Assembly (NCBI GenBank): GCA_016081115.2
Contig: CM071929.1
Location: 2,666,001 to 2,730,000 of the forward strand
DNA from: Rehmannia glutinosa
Lineage: Eukaryota; Streptophyta; Magnoliopsida; Lamiales; Orobanchaceae
Length of the DNA: 64,000 nt
Direction of reading: 5' to 3'
Below, one piece after another: positions 43,264 through 56,049 of the stretch (its first letter is position 1; the number at the start of each line of letters is the position of its first letter). Under the pieces are notes generated by a model. That model saw only the letters and a program-made list of their open reading frames with translations. It made no database searches and was not told the origin of the DNA. The position numbers and the translations under genes are program-made.

Positions 43264-45590
43264 ATGGAGGAGACACCATAGAAAACAAAAAAGACCCTAC
43301 CTCAGGGAGCATCGCCAGCATTGCAAATCCGGGAACAACCATATAAGGAAACTGAAGACTTATGATCAATATGTGCATTAGTGATTTTGAAAAGATGTTA
43401 GAAAAATACTGGATGAAAGGGAAAGAAATGGCAAAGCTCCCATGGCCTCCCCTCCGAGGGAGTTACCTAAGGGAGAAGAATGTCGTATTGGTTGGTGAAA
43501 ATAGGGGACCAGAAGATGTAGAGTAGATAACCAGTCGATTGGCACCATGGGCGAAGCAACGTAAGGTGACCCAAGACAAGTTTTTAAAGTCTGTTGTTTT
43601 GTCATTTTTGTTAGTATTTTTGTGTGGTTATTTTAAGTTGTATCACATGTTTTTGTAGTATATTTTGTGTTTTTATTTGTGTATTTTGTCGTTGAGTTTA
43701 TTTTCGTGAAGGTAGCACGAGGAATGAATGAAAAGAGAGATGAGAGAACAAGTTTGGAATGTGGAGTGAACCAAAAAGAAGAAAACTAGGTGAACGGATG
43801 GCAAACGAATGTTCAATGGCCGTTCGCATGGGTGAAAGCAAAGGAACGGTCGTTCCATGGCCATTCACACATGTCGTTCGTTGGTTTTTCCCAAAAACAA
43901 GCCTCTGTAGGCATGCCCGTTCACTGGCCATTCCCAAAATCAAGCCTCCTCTTTGGCTTGCCATTTGGGATTTCAAAACACAGATTAATTCAACATAGTC
44001 GATTTTCATCATATTTCTTTTGGAATCTGGACTCTTCAAAGTTGTTAGGACTTTTGGGCTATGAAAGAGGAGTCTAGACTTTAGACTTTCATTCATTCAA
44101 GCTAGATACTAGATTTGTATTTCTCTCTTTTCTCTCCAACTTCTTCTTCACGTTAATTAAGGATTTCTTTTGGGGATCTCTCTATAACTTGAAAAAGTGT
44201 AATTCTTTTCCATCTATATTTGTCTATTTGATTTTCTTTTGGTATTAATTGTTTCATGATGATGTTTGTGATTATTATCTCTTTTTAATTGAATTGATGA
44301 ATCTATCAGTGAGCTAATTTTTTGTTATAAGGTTAGGATGAGTTGAATCAAATAAACAATCATGTGTATTAAGTAATTGATTATATTTTTCCTAATTGAA
44401 TGGTTTTTTGTTATAATTGATTGTTTGTCCAACTTTTGATTATTTTGAGGAAATAATTGAGATCGGGAGAAGATATTATTTCCTGACTAAATTTAATTAG
44501 GAAGTTAGATATTAATCAGTAATGTATTATCTAACTTGGTTAATGAAAATAGCAAATTATGTAGGGATAGCCCTAATATGTGAATACGTGAGTTATCAAA
44601 TCTATCCCTAGTTTTTACATGTTTGTTATATTTGTTAATTGCATAATCAATTAGTTGATATTCTGCTTGCAAGTTTGATGAGATGATTCCGAAATCCTAA
44701 ACTTTCATCCGTATTGCTTTTTTTGGGTTTAATTGTGCTCAGTTTTAATTTGTCTTTTTATTTGTCTTTCTTTAGTTAATTAAAATCACAAATCTTGTTA
44801 GAGTATTTATGATTTATTTTCTATTATTTGTGTTGCATAAAAATTATTTACCGGCTAAGTCTTCCTTCGAGAGACGACTTGGGATAATTTGCCACCCCTA
44901 CGATTGATCTCATTCTCTTGCAAGAATCGCTAGACTTTCATAGGTGTTTAGCGGTGAATAGGTGCGGATATAAGCGATCTTAGTGAACGGATCGAACATG
45001 CAACCCGAAAGCTAGATAACCTAAAGAAAAGAGGAGTCTGTACATCCGCTCTGCAAAAGAAATGATCTCTTTCTCTCCAGAAATCTTATCAGAAGTGGTC
45101 ACTACGAGTTTCAAGCTGTCGGAACTCCCTAAGTAAGATGGCAATAAGGATCCACAAGAGCACTTAACTGCATTTTATCATGTGATGCAGCTTTATATAT
45201 AGTCTGATGCAATGAATGCTAGGATTTTCATCACCACACTTAAGGGAAAGCACAAGAATGGTTCATAGGGCTACCTATGGGAATTGTTGTGTCATATGAA
45301 CAATTAGCGAGGAAATTCTTATGCCAGTTCGCAAGCAAAAAGCGAGCTTGAAGATCTATGACCCATCTCTTTATCATTAGACAGGCTGAAAGGAAACCAC
45401 TTCAAGATTTTATTAATAGATTCAACGACGAGGCTCCCGAGATGCAAGACATGAGGATTGATATGATGACAAACATATTGGTCCATGGATTAAAGAAGGG
45501 AGCATTGGCATCAACCCTACCATATGATCCTCCAGCGGATAAAGAAGAATTGATGGGAATGACCCATCGGTATATTCAGGGTTGTTCGTT
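43264..45590 (+). pseudogene. Ty3/gypsy gag, split by a solo LTR and truncated
   Basis: The first part (43264-43590) follows the primer site. The second (about 44965-45590) includes a retrotransposon gag domain: KAQEWFIGLPMGI-like sequence near 45245, then frame 45358-45768 with RKPLQDFINRFNDEAPEM and LVHGLKKGALASTL. Solo LTR B lies between the parts. A stop at about 45350 and a switch to unrelated sequence at about 45590 show it is dead. No protease or reverse transcriptase remains. Confidence 0.7.
43592..44960 (+). mobile_element. Solo LTR of family A (copy B) inside gypsy gag
   Basis: It is homologous along 1.37 kb to the solo LTR at 3888-7293 minus its insertions. It begins TGTTGTTTTGTC; the right edge matches GGTGTTTAGCGGTGAATA. 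It lacks both insertions found in copy A and so shows their empty sites. No clear target duplication remains. Confidence 0.65.
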
Positions 45591-46000
45591 TGCTTCAAGT
45601 TTTCGAATAGCTAGCAACCCACCATCAAAGTGCCATGGTTGGTTCGCTAGCACCCATTCTCTATCCTCACTATTCTCAAATCGGAAAAGAATCAAATTAG
45701 CGCCCCACTCGCACACAATGATAGATTTTCTAGACTTCCGGGCCTTTTTCATCACTTCAAAGAGGTAGAAAGGCTTCTAAGACTTATCAGCAAAAAGTTT
45801 CCCCACCAAGCAATATTGATCGTCCCCCTTATCATTATCCTCTGTGATATGGAGTCCGTCCAAATCGACTATAGCTTCTCATGTTACAGTGAGATCGTTC
45901 ATCCTTGGAAATAAGATTGGGATCTCGATATTGTAGACCTGCAAAAAAAGACAGGAAAAAAAGAAACCAAAACCCTATTACAGACCTAAACCACAAACGA
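45590..46000 (-). pseudogene. DUF4283 (LINE ORF1-like) N-terminal fragment
   Basis: Minus-strand pieces read CLVGKLFADKS, MKKARKSRKSI, WGANLILFRFENSEDREWVL and PWHFDGGLLAI, the DUF4283 pattern. A stop follows FADKS. It abuts the gypsy gag fragment at about 45590 in opposite orientation. Upstream (46000-46620) is purine-rich leader-like sequence with no credible protein. Confidence 0.6.
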
Positions 46001-46009
46001 AGGAGAAAT

Positions 46010-46640
46010 GAGACAACCCTAAGCAAAAAAACACTCAACGGAAGCCCGAGGAGAAACAGAGAAAGAAGAAAGACACCCATAAACATAGAAAAAGAAGGGG
46101 GGAAGGGTCGCAAGAGAACACAAACGAACGAGACAGAAACTAGAGAAACAGGAAGAACGAAAGAGTAAACCTAGAGAGACTTGAAAAAGAAGATCGAAGA
46201 AAACAAAAGAGAGGTTATTTACAAACGAATACCTTGTTCCGCGTGATACTTGAAGTGCTTGGAAGTAGGTTATTTGCGTAAATTTTGATATTTGGAAAAA
46301 GAGAAGTAGCGGGCGGAAGGAGGAGGCGAAGCGGCGACGACGCACTGGGAGAGAGGAGAGAGAGAGGCGGACGAGAGCGAGAAGAGAAATGACCATGGGC
46401 GGGGCGAGAGTGGTTGTCGGCCGGCGAGAGGAAGGAGGCGACGAAGATGGGCGCGAGCTTGAGGAAGAGGTGAGAGAGCGGACGGGAGCGCAAAGAGAAA
46501 CAGCCACGGGCGGACGGGGAGCGGTTGTCGATCGGCGGGGGGGAGGGGAGACGATGGTGGGGAGGGGAGAGAGGTGAGAGAGGCGCAAGGGGGAGAGGCG
46601 GATGGGAGGCGCGCGGACGCGTTTTTTTTCTTTTTTTTGA
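46010..46640. other. Purine-rich low-complexity stretch
   Basis: GAGAGAGG/GGCGGACG-rich on the plus strand. Long Ser/Pro-rich frames on the minus strand are composition artefacts. It could be the 5' leader of the DUF4283 element. Confidence 0.4.
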
Positions 46641-46659
46641 TAATAACCCTAATTACTAA

Positions 46660-46998
46660 GGGTCCTACTCCTACCCACAGGTTGTAAAACCGGTGTTAAA
46701 TATTCAGTGTGCTAAAAAATAACGACAGGTTCTATAAGGTGTCGAAAGATATGGTGTCAAATCTAAAATAATATATAGACACTAGTTTGAAATCGATCTG
46801 AAAAACCGGTGTCTATTTGGGAATTTGTTTACAATAGAGTATTAATGGTTCTAGGAAATTGGTGTTGTTTATCAAATGACAAAGACTAATAAGACACCGG
46901 TTTCTTTCAAAACCCGGTATTAAAAGGAAAAAGACACGAAGAAAGTCATAAAACCGGTGTCTTTTTGGTGGTATCTATCGCCAGATTTTCTTGTAGTG
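46660..46998. mobile_element. CACTA (En/Spm) element end
   Basis: The right end reads, on the minus strand, CACTACAAGAAAATCTGGCG. Subterminal ACCGGTGTC motifs occur in both orientations near 46690, 46803, 46894 and 46952. No matching left end was found, so the element is truncated or extends into the purine-rich region. Confidence 0.7.
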
Positions 46999-47107
46999 GA
47001 ACAAACCCAAGAAAGCAGACAATGCGTGGACAGAGGGGGGATTGGGATTCTGACAAAACACGACGGGGCTCCACTAGAGGAGGGCGACAACAAGGGTGAA
47101 CCCTAAA

Positions 47108-49251
47108 TGTAACGACCCAATTTTCAAAAATACAAGTAATTAAAAGAGCTATAAAAGACATATTTTATAAAACAAAGCCTATAATTAAAATTTCCATCAA
47201 AATAAATAGAAGCACTTTTACCCATATAAAATATTTATCCTTCCAAAAATAAAACACTAATTATCAACAATATTTCAATACCATTGACAATAATAATTTT
47301 CTTTCTTAAAAATCAAAATAAACTAAAATCTAATGTTTTCGCATCCACCGTCTCCAATCCTCGCTCGGGCTCATCAAGCTGAAAAGTTATGAAAATGATA
47401 GGGTGAGCTTCCACTTGCTTAGTAGGGATCAATTTGTCAATATATAATACAACATACAAGCATAATCAAATATCATATAACATGTAATTTTTCTCTGTAA
47501 ATTTTCCTCTGACTGGCCAATTAATAATTAGCACGGCGGGCTTTACCCGAAGATCAACTTCGATCCGGACCTATTTACGGTCCCTGGCTAGTTCCTCTGC
47601 ATATCATATATAAATGAAAATACTTACATGAAGCATTATATAAAAACAAATATAGGAATTAAAATCCCTACCTCAACTGATATCTGTTAATCCTCGTAGA
47701 ATATAAAAGTGATTATTCTAATCCTCTTGATTCTCGATTCTTGAATTTGATTTGTAGAGAATGGGGTGAAGTTTGTAAAGGGAAATTTTCAATTTACGAT
47801 TGAGAATTAAGTTCTTACATTAAAAATTATAAGCTTTCACCTTTCATCTTCTTTTCATTAAGTTTGAGCCCTTCTAAATTCATAACTGAAATTTTATTAA
47901 ATGAGGCTAATTAAAATTATATTTTTCTGATTAATAAAATTATAATTCATATAACAATAATTGAAACGGGATATTACATAATATCCCCCTTTAAAAAAAT
48001 CCATCCTCGAAATTCATTGTCTTAACAAAGTTCATAAAAAATAGTGTCATTTTTTTACACGAGGAATTATTGTCTAATGTTGAAAGTACGCGTGCAATAA
48101 TACTTTTAAAAAAAATGATGACTTGAATTTATAAAATGTACTTTTAAAACATGATAATATAAAACATCTCATGAATAAAATAAATAGCGTGACATAATAA
48201 ATTGTGTACCTTGAGGAATCCGACGAGATATGGCGGAGGTGGATGTCACTAGATAAATTTTTTTTAAAATTTGAAAAGATATATTTTTAAGTCTACAGAA
48301 CCGTAGACCTGCTCTGATACCACTTGTAACGACCCGATTTTAAAAAATACAAGTAATTAAATAAAAGAGCTATAAACGACATATTTTATAAAACAAAGCC
48401 TATAGTTAAAATTTCCATCAAAATAAATAGAAGCACTTTTACCCATATAAAATATTTATCCTTCCAAAAATAAAACACTAATTATCAACAATATTTCAAT
48501 ACCATTGACAATAATAATTTTTTTTCTTAAAAATCAAAATAAACTAAAATCTAATGTTTTCGCATCCACCGCCTCCAATCCTCGCTCGGGTTCCTCAACC
48601 TGAAAAGTTATGAAAATGATAGGGTGAGCTTTCACTTGCTCAGTAGGGATCAATTTGTCAATATATAATACAACATACAAGCATAATCAAATATCATAGA
48701 ACATGTAATTTCCTCTGTAATTTTCCTCTGTAATTTTCTTCTGTAAATTTTCCTCTGACTGCCAATTAATAATTAGTACGGCGGGCTTAACCCAAAGATC
48801 AACTTCGATCCCGGACCTATTTACGGTCCCTAGCTAGTTCCTCTGCATATCATATATAAATGAAAATACTTACATGAAGCATTATATAAAAACAAATATA
48901 GGAATTAAAATCCCTACCTCAACTGATATCTGTTAATCCTCGTAGAATATAAAAGTGATTATTCTAATCCTCTTGATTCTCGATTCTTGAATCTGATTTG
49001 TAAAGAAATAGGGTGAAGTTTGTAAAGGAAAATTTTCAATTTATAGAGTTGAATTCTAGAATTTATGATTGAGAATTAAGTTCTTACATTAAAAATTATA
49101 ACCTTTCATCTTTCATCTTCTTTTCATTAAGTTTGAGCCCTTCTAAATTTATAACTGAAATTTTATTAAATGAGGCTAATTAAAATTATATTTTTCTGAT
49201 TAATAAAATTATAATTTATATAATAATAATTGAAAAATACGAGATATTACA
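47108..49251 (-). mobile_element. Compact LTR retrotransposon (TRIM-like), complete
   Basis: Two direct repeats, 47108-47978 (871 bp) and 48325-49251 (927 bp), begin TGTAACGACCC on the plus strand and end GATATTACA. CTAAA is duplicated at 47103-47107 and 49252-49256. On the minus strand TGGTATCAGAGC (48322-48311) lies two bases after the LTR, an exact tRNA-Met primer site, and AAAGGGGGATATTA precedes the other LTR as polypurine tract. The interior is only 346 bp with no protein. The LTRs look closely similar apart from small indels, suggesting fairly recent insertion. Confidence 0.9.
48311..48322 (-). promoter_or_regulatory. tRNA-Met primer-binding site of the TRIM-like element
   Basis: TGGTATCAGAGC on the minus strand is a perfect match to the usual initiator-tRNA-Met primer site and fixes the element's orientation. 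Confidence 0.9.
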
Positions 49252-49389
49252 CTAAACAAAACCCTAGAAGGTGACATAGACTCCTTGCGGGAAGAAGATA
49301 CATGTAATGTGCTGATGCTAGTTAATTAACTACTTAATTAAAAACTTTAGTTAGCCAATTCTAACTGCCATTAACTAATTCTAACTATC

Positions 49390-50830
49390 GAAATAAAATA
49401 ACGTGTATTCAAGATGCAAAAATTGTTTCCAGAATAAAGGACGTTGGAGGTTTTATTTCTTAAAGTATAATTTTTTTTTCTTGTTCATAGGAAGAAAAAT
49501 AAACAAGAAAAATTATCAAATTCAAGCATATTTATTATTTCTCTAATTTGTTGTTTTCTATGATGTTACAAATTTAATTATTGTAAGTGACAACAGATTA
49601 TCCACGCACTAAAAGAGTAGTTAGATAACAAAGGTTTGAACTTAACTCTGTGTTTGTTTCAGAAGATAACAGAGTACAACTACCATTTAGTTTCATCAAT
49701 TTATGAATGTGTATATATGCACCACTCATATTACGATTCAGTGAGTACAAAAACTCAAGCTAAATTAACAAGAAAACAGAGTTTTTAATGTGAACATCTT
49801 GTCGAAAATGTGACTTTCTTTACGTATTACATACACTAATAGGGAGATGAACAAAAAAAGAAAGCTTGCACATGTATAGTCAAGGTGCAAAAATTGATTT
49901 CAAAATATGGGATACTGGAAGTTTGTTTTTTAAAACTTTAAAGATATGAATTTCATGCTTATTAATAATTTCTCTAATTTTTTGTTTTCTTGGATGTTAT
50001 AAATTTAATTTCTGCAAGTGACAACAAATCATTTGTCCACGCACTACAAGAGTAATTTAATACGTATACATAAAATAATGAACTTAACTCTCTGTTTGTT
50101 TTAGAAGCCAACAAAGTAAAACTACCATTTAGTTTCATCAATTTACAAATGTGTATGCCCAACTCATACAGAAAACCGAAACCGGGTTTTAAACCGAACC
50201 GTAACCGTGGTCAACGGTTCCAAAATCGAACTTAGGAATCGTGTAGGCGGTTCGATTCGATTCCTAGGTCTCAAAAATCGTGGAACCGGCGGTTTTAACC
50301 GTCGGTAGAACCGTGATGGAACCATTTTTTAAAGTTAAAACCAACAATTTTATTTTGGTAAACACATGTTAGAAGAAATGTTTTTTTTTTTTGAGAAGTC
50401 ATGTTAGAAGAAATGTTAAATGTTTATTATGAAGTTTTATTTTCGTAACTACATGAGACCCGTTTTAGACCAAATATTATAAGCGAACAACGTGAACTTT
50501 GATTCTTGTATACTCTAATAATATATATAGATAGTTTAATATTATTATTAATATTAAGTATAAAATTTTATTGAATATTACGTCCAAGTCTTTTTCTTTA
50601 TTTTCCTTTTTTTTTAACTAAAATTGATAAATTATTATAAGAAATTAAAAAAATTATCAAAAGATAAATCGGGTTCCGAACCGGATCGGAACCTCGGTTC
50701 CAGTTTTGGAACCGTAAGGCAACGGTTCCGATTCCGGTTCCTCCAAAATGAGAAACTGGAACCGGCGGTTTTGGAACCGGAACCGGTGATTCCAGAACCG
50801 TGGCCACCCCTACGTTAATGTGAACTTTTC
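49390..50830. repeat. Tandem duplication, ~0.45-kb units, second unit interrupted
   Basis: Unit 1 (about 49405-49830) and unit 2 (about 49875-50170, resuming near 50814) share TTTAGTTTCATCAATTTA, CCACGCACTA, AACTTAACTCT and AAGATGCAAAAATTG-like sequence. Unit 2 is interrupted by the hAT-like element at about 50170-50813. Confidence 0.7.
50170..50813. mobile_element. hAT-like element with ACCGGTTCC arms
   Basis: The left arm has CCGAAACCGGGTTTTAAACCG and the right arm GGAACCGGAACCGG, ending TGGCCACCCCTA. Read inward from the right, TAGGGGTGGCCACGG is a common hAT terminus. The core is AT-rich. Confidence 0.55.
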
Positions 50831-51430
50831 GAAAAGGTGAATTCCAACAAAGTTACATTTCCAGAGTTGGATAAATTATTCGTGCGAGAACTTGCTTGCG
50901 ACATCACACTCAAGTCAGCACAAGTTGGAGAGAGAATTCAGAGCAAAAAACTTATACTTAGAGAGTAATGAATTCACAATACTTACAAATAACAAGAAAG
51001 AATATTTTTATACATTGGTTGATGGTCGCATGGACTTTATAAAATAAAGTGGGCGGTGGGCCGAATAATTATATTTGTGATCTCATAATAACTATTTAAG
51101 CAATTTCGTAATTAAATAATGCGTAGAATAATAAAATAATAATAATTAGAAAAGTCTAATTTGTACTCCAACAATATATTTTTTCCAGAATGGTTTGTAA
51201 CCACTTTCTAGACGAACACACTATAAAAAGGGAATCGAACCCAATAATATGATTGAGTTTAGAAACGCCTTAACACATACTACAAAATCAATTCCCTTTC
51301 TTGGAGACTTGTAGAGACTTTTTATATTACTAGAACCATATAAATTTTCTAACTTAATTAAAAAATTTAATATTATCTTATTTAATTTAATTTATTATAA
51401 ATATTGTTCATATTATCTAGCAATGACACT
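50831..51430. other. AT-rich intergenic DNA
   Basis: No feature recognised. Confidence 0.4.
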
Positions 51431-51432
51431 AT

Positions 51433-53000
51433 TCATGTTGAAATCATAACCATCCGACATAAATATTTATCGAGAAAATAATTTATTATGCGATTATATA
51501 TATATATTTTTAAAAGGGAAGAAGATCTATAGAAAAATAATCTATAATATATTATTATCACTTGTTTGATTGTTGTTAAATACTCACAGTTGGCAATAAA
51601 TATAGTGGTTGCTTCCTCGAACATAGTTATGATTGCCTTTGTATTTGTCTTGGGCGATTCAAAGATATGTCGATATCTACAACAGATAAAATATTTTTGG
51701 TATTCGATGGATGAATAAATTATATAAGTTTTTCAAATTCAATTAATACATTTACATTGTTTCGACATTTTCCTCATTGCATTTGTTACAAGTCGCATTA
51801 TCTTTATTTTTCAAAACAGAAGCAGAATATTTCTTGCACGATCATACCACATGGACGATTTATTTTCAACTTTTTCGACAACTCCTTTGAAACAATAATA
51901 CATCTTATGTAAATAGACAAAGAATAATTGTTTAAAAAACAATTATAATTGAAAAAAAGATACAAAATATTTATAATAAAAAAATATGATATTAAATAAT
52001 AATTATACCTCGGATAATGTATCTTGATTGTTTATGATATCATTGAGGCTCACTTCGTTTGCAAATTTTATTCTTTAAATCACTGACAATTCCCGGACTT
52101 TCATAGGATTATCAATTGAAGGTAACCTATGTAACATCAGAAAACCAATGTGTTATTCTGAAATTCAATCAATGTAGTTCACATATTTAAAGTTCTTGGT
52201 TAATAGTTTCTCAAATATTTTGTTTCTTCATAAGTCGGGCCTTTCTGTAGGATTGATGTTAATGTAGTTTGCATTTGTAGTTCACCTAAAATAAGGAAAA
52301 GTTCAAGGAAATAAGGAAAAGTTCAAGGAAAGTTGAAATTCTAGCAACAGACATGAGAAGTAGTCATTTCAATTGTTATAGTTTTAAGACATCAATCAAA
52401 TATAATAAGAAAAAATGTAGTTTTTGAATAATCGGATTTAAAAATAATTACCAAAGTATTTTTTTGGATGACTTTAGTGATAGAAACTATTGGATTTTTA
52501 TCAAGAATGTCCTCAATACCTTTCCTTCGTTTGTCGGCATATCTTCTCAAAGACAAATATAGTAGTAGTTTAGGAATAAACCAAACAAGATTACACATGA
52601 TGAAAAATAACAACTTTTTGCATTACGAGTTTATTAATTATAGTTATTTCTCTCACAGACTTCAACGTGAGCCTTGAATTTATGGCCATTATGCATTCTT
52701 TCACTCTTAAAACATCTTCACAGATATCTACATGACATAGTTTGCACTTATAAAAATATTATAAAAACATATAATTTCGGTCAAATAATAAATAAAGGAT
52801 AAAGAAAGTATACCAGTTGCATTTTTGTATAATTCAAGATTTATATTATTGAACTATATAAAATTGTATTCAACATTATCGCAATAGGTTCTCAAGCATC
52901 GTTCATAACCTAATGCCTCTTCAAGACTAATTTAGGATTTCCATTAGGAAATAGTGGACTAACTTTTTTAACATCCGCATTTGCAATCATATATGTATTA
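51433..53000 (-). pseudogene. RPA1-like (replication protein A large subunit) remnant
   Basis: Degraded exon-like pieces on the minus strand read MFEEATTIFIANCEYL (51624 frame), MYYCFKGVVEKVENKSSM near 51860-51905 (with WYDRARN), VSLNDIINNQDTLSE just before a GT donor near 52015, TTNANYININPTERPDL near 52260, and KRRKGIEDILDKNPIVSIT near 52500. Their order and look recall the C-terminal OB folds of plant RPA1-type proteins, including those carried by Helitrons. Stops and frameshifts are frequent. The assignment rests on short matches. Confidence 0.4.
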
Positions 53001-54880
53001 TTAATTGCAAAGTTGTACAAAGTGATTTATGTCCTCATTGAAGATTATAATTCCAATTTGCGCACCTTGCAAAAATTAGTAATTTTATTTTTAATTGTTT
53101 AAATACAATGATTGTTAAAACATAAAAGATTGTACTTTAGTTTATTTTCTTACTTCTTCATCTATCATAATTATTTTACGGATCTTAGAAGAAAAGTTTT
53201 GTTCGCAAGATGTTGGAGATGCAACTCTTAAAGTTCAAACGTAACATGAATGACTTTTGATTTATATTCAAAAGTCTTATTGAGACCATTGAATTCATTG
53301 AAATGGTTGATTGGTTTCTGTACTATGACAAAATTAAAATATATTAATGTTATAAGTTAATTTTAATGAATTACATTAACTAAAATAGTTTTAGATAGGC
53401 TTAAAAAAGGAAATTGAGATGTGGTAAAAATATAACCACAACTTATGAAGAAAAATCTAGAAAAATTATCGGTTAATACTATTCTTTTGGAAAAAAGGCA
53501 CTATTTACGCTCACATCACTTTTGTATTCTTACGGTTGAATTTTGACTTTTTACACTCCTGTATATTTGTTTTATTTTTTTACGTTTTTTTATGTTTTTG
53601 TTCTGTATTGCTTTATATATTATTTACGTCGTTTCGATATTGTTTATATTTATTTCTTGGTTATGCTATGTAGTTTCATTGTTGTTTTGATGTTTAATAC
53701 AACTTTTACTTGATTTTTCCGCCTTTTTTTTTTGTTAATATGTTGTTTTATATATTATTTTTGTTGTTTCTAGGCTATTTTCTATAATGTTTTTAATATT
53801 TTTACGATATTTATTTATTGTTTCTATGTAGCTTTCAACATCTCAATGCGAGTTTCTACCTATTATTAAGCTATTTTTATTGTTGATGTGTTTTCTATAT
53901 TGTTTATGTTGTTTTTGGGTTGTTTCTATATTATTTTTATTGTTATGATGTTTATTTGTTGTTTCAATGTAATTTTCGATGTTTCAATGCAATTTTTAAC
54001 TTTGTTTTTAAGCTATTTTTGTTCATATGGTGTTTTTATATTGTTTTTGTATAGTTTTTAATATTGTTATGTTATTTCTTAGTTGTTTCCATGTTTTCAA
54101 TACATTTGAACAAAAATTAAATTGTGTTTTTCTATTCACGTGTTGTTTCTATATTATTTTCAACGTATTCTTTTTTAAGTATGTGTTGTTTTATGTGATA
54201 TTTCTTGATTGTTAAGATTTCAAGTATAAACTTGATTATTTAATGGGTGAGGAATTATTTTTCACCGAAATTTTATTAGATGAAACGTGTTGAAACAATC
54301 GTGAAACAACAATGTAAAAAAAAACCGGAAAAATTGGCTTGAGATAAAAATGTCCAAAACAAAAGCTGAAGCGTAAAAAAGTCAGGGAAAAATCCGCTCC
54401 AACATGTGTCTTTTTCCGGAAAGTTAGACAATTGGGTCCAAAGCCCAAAAATCTATAGCTGGTGATCATTATATACTTGAGTGGCTATTGGGCCCTCTGT
54501 ACATAAACCCGCGTCACTACCAACAAAAACTTTCTGATTGAATTGGAATTGGAGTAAGGAAAAATTTCTTAACTTTAGAGGAGCTGCCAAAATTGGCCCA
54601 TACCTATCTCACATCCTTAATTCCTTATACTGTACCCAATAAACTAATACAGCTAACATTTATTCAAATTATCTAATGACACCAAGTTGTCTTACAATGG
54701 CTATAGAAACAAAATTCTTATTAGCAGACGGAAATTTGCAACATTAATTATATATTGCAACAAATGCAGAAAAAATACATATGATACTAACTAATCCAAA
54801 ATTGTCTAGAATAGCAAATGACATTAAATTTACAAAATCAAACTTACTGAAAAAAGTTACATATCAATGAGAAGAATTCA
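53001..54880. repeat. T-rich region with degenerate TTGTTTCTATATTG repeats
   Basis: About 53550-54220 repeats short units like TTGTTTCTATATTGTTTTT and TTTTCAATGTTTC at irregular spacing. The rest is AT-rich without a recognisable gene. Hydrophobic open frames in the T-rich part are composition artefacts. Confidence 0.6.
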
Positions 54881-54959
54881 TTTCGTGGCTTGAGTACGTG
54901 CAAATAATTTAACAGGTTAAAGAAGAAAAATTTAAAAAGAACAATTATGATTTCTTGCC

Positions 54960-55040
54960 TTGAATATATCCAAATTTTTTCCCCAAACTCTTTTGCGTCT
55001 CCTTCCTCCATCGAAAAGGATCTGTCAGATATTCAATCTA
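54960..55040 (-). other. Possible unidentified terminal exon
   Basis: After a CTCTAG acceptor-like site, one minus-strand frame reads IEYLTDPFRWRKETQKSLGK and continues KFGYIQGKKS to TAA. The composition looks protein-like, but I do not recognise the family and found no upstream exon. Confidence 0.3.
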
Positions 55041-55189
55041 GAGAAAGTAAAAATCATATATAGCAGACTTGTATAAAATGTAGTAGGTTGTTCAAACAAA
55101 AAAGCCTTTCGGAGCAAATCCTATATTGATGAAAAAATTACATTACAGAACCAAGAAACTGGAAAATATGGGCAAGCACAAAACAAAAG

Positions 55190-55330
55190 AGGAAAGAAAG
55201 CTATTGTTGCTAAAGAGATTCACCCCCACCGATGAAGAACTTGCTGGCTACTATTTCAAGAGAAAGAGTAACGTGTCAACATTGATCTTGATGTGATCAC
55301 AGACATCTACCCCTCTACACAATGTAGTCA
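55190..55330 (+). pseudogene. NAC-domain fragment
   Basis: RFTPTDEELAGYYFKRKSN matches subdomain A of NAC transcription factors, usually FHPTDEELVxYYLxxK. A frameshift follows and the next frame gives IDLDVITDIYPS, matching the next NAC block. Nothing else of the ~150-residue DNA-binding domain was found nearby. Confidence 0.65.
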
Positions 55331-55339
55331 TTGGACTTT

Positions 55340-56040
55340 CAAGATAAATATCGATTTGCTTAAAATGAATACAAAAAGTGTATTATAAGTCTAACTCCCC
55401 AATATTTATTTCAACTATTTTTAAGTTATCGTCAATCTGTGTTTTATGCAATTCTTATGACCATTAAGTAAGATACCAGTTGTAAATCTTGAACGAAATA
55501 TGCGTAGAAAAACAAACAGGAAACATGTAAGGCCTGATTTTAATTTGTCAGCAAAATCACTTCTCTTATTGCACTCCCTCAACCTTGACTTTTAATGTAT
55601 GTTTGTGTTTCCTGTATGTTTCATAATATATATATATATATATATCAGAACTCCTAAAACTCTAATATGTACAATCATGAACATTTCTGTAATGTAGGCA
55701 ATCAGATAAGTTATTAAGTACATTAATTTAACACTCAAATGTCACAATACATTATTTATATGTTGAGAAGTCAGAAGGCGTGTGATTAATGTGCTCAAAA
55801 TTGTAATTGATGTCCTTATGTCTTAATTTCTGAAAGTAAAAGTAATCAAATTTGTCTCACAATTTTTTAAAGTTTGCAAATGATAGTTTATTATGGTTGT
55901 CAGTCTTTTGGTCCCTTTAAATGTGTAGGACTATAAAAGCTACTTATAATCAGAAATAAATGACACACTCCAAAAATTTAATCTCCCAGGTAAAATTAAC
56001 ACAATAATGGATAAAGAAAAGGCACTAATAAAAATGGGAC
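55340..56040. other. AT-rich spacer with an (AT)n run
   Basis: (AT)n lies near 55627-55646. No gene recognised. Confidence 0.4.
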
Positions 56041-56049
56041 AAAACAGAC

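Noticed and set aside
46019..46588. 189-codon Ser/Pro-rich minus-strand frame
   Set aside because: It lies in purine-rich low-complexity DNA, with open frames on both strands and no domain.
53581..54215. Hydrophobic frames suggesting a membrane protein
   Set aside because: They come from T-rich TTGTTTCTATATTG repeats, which encode Phe, Leu and Cys in any frame.
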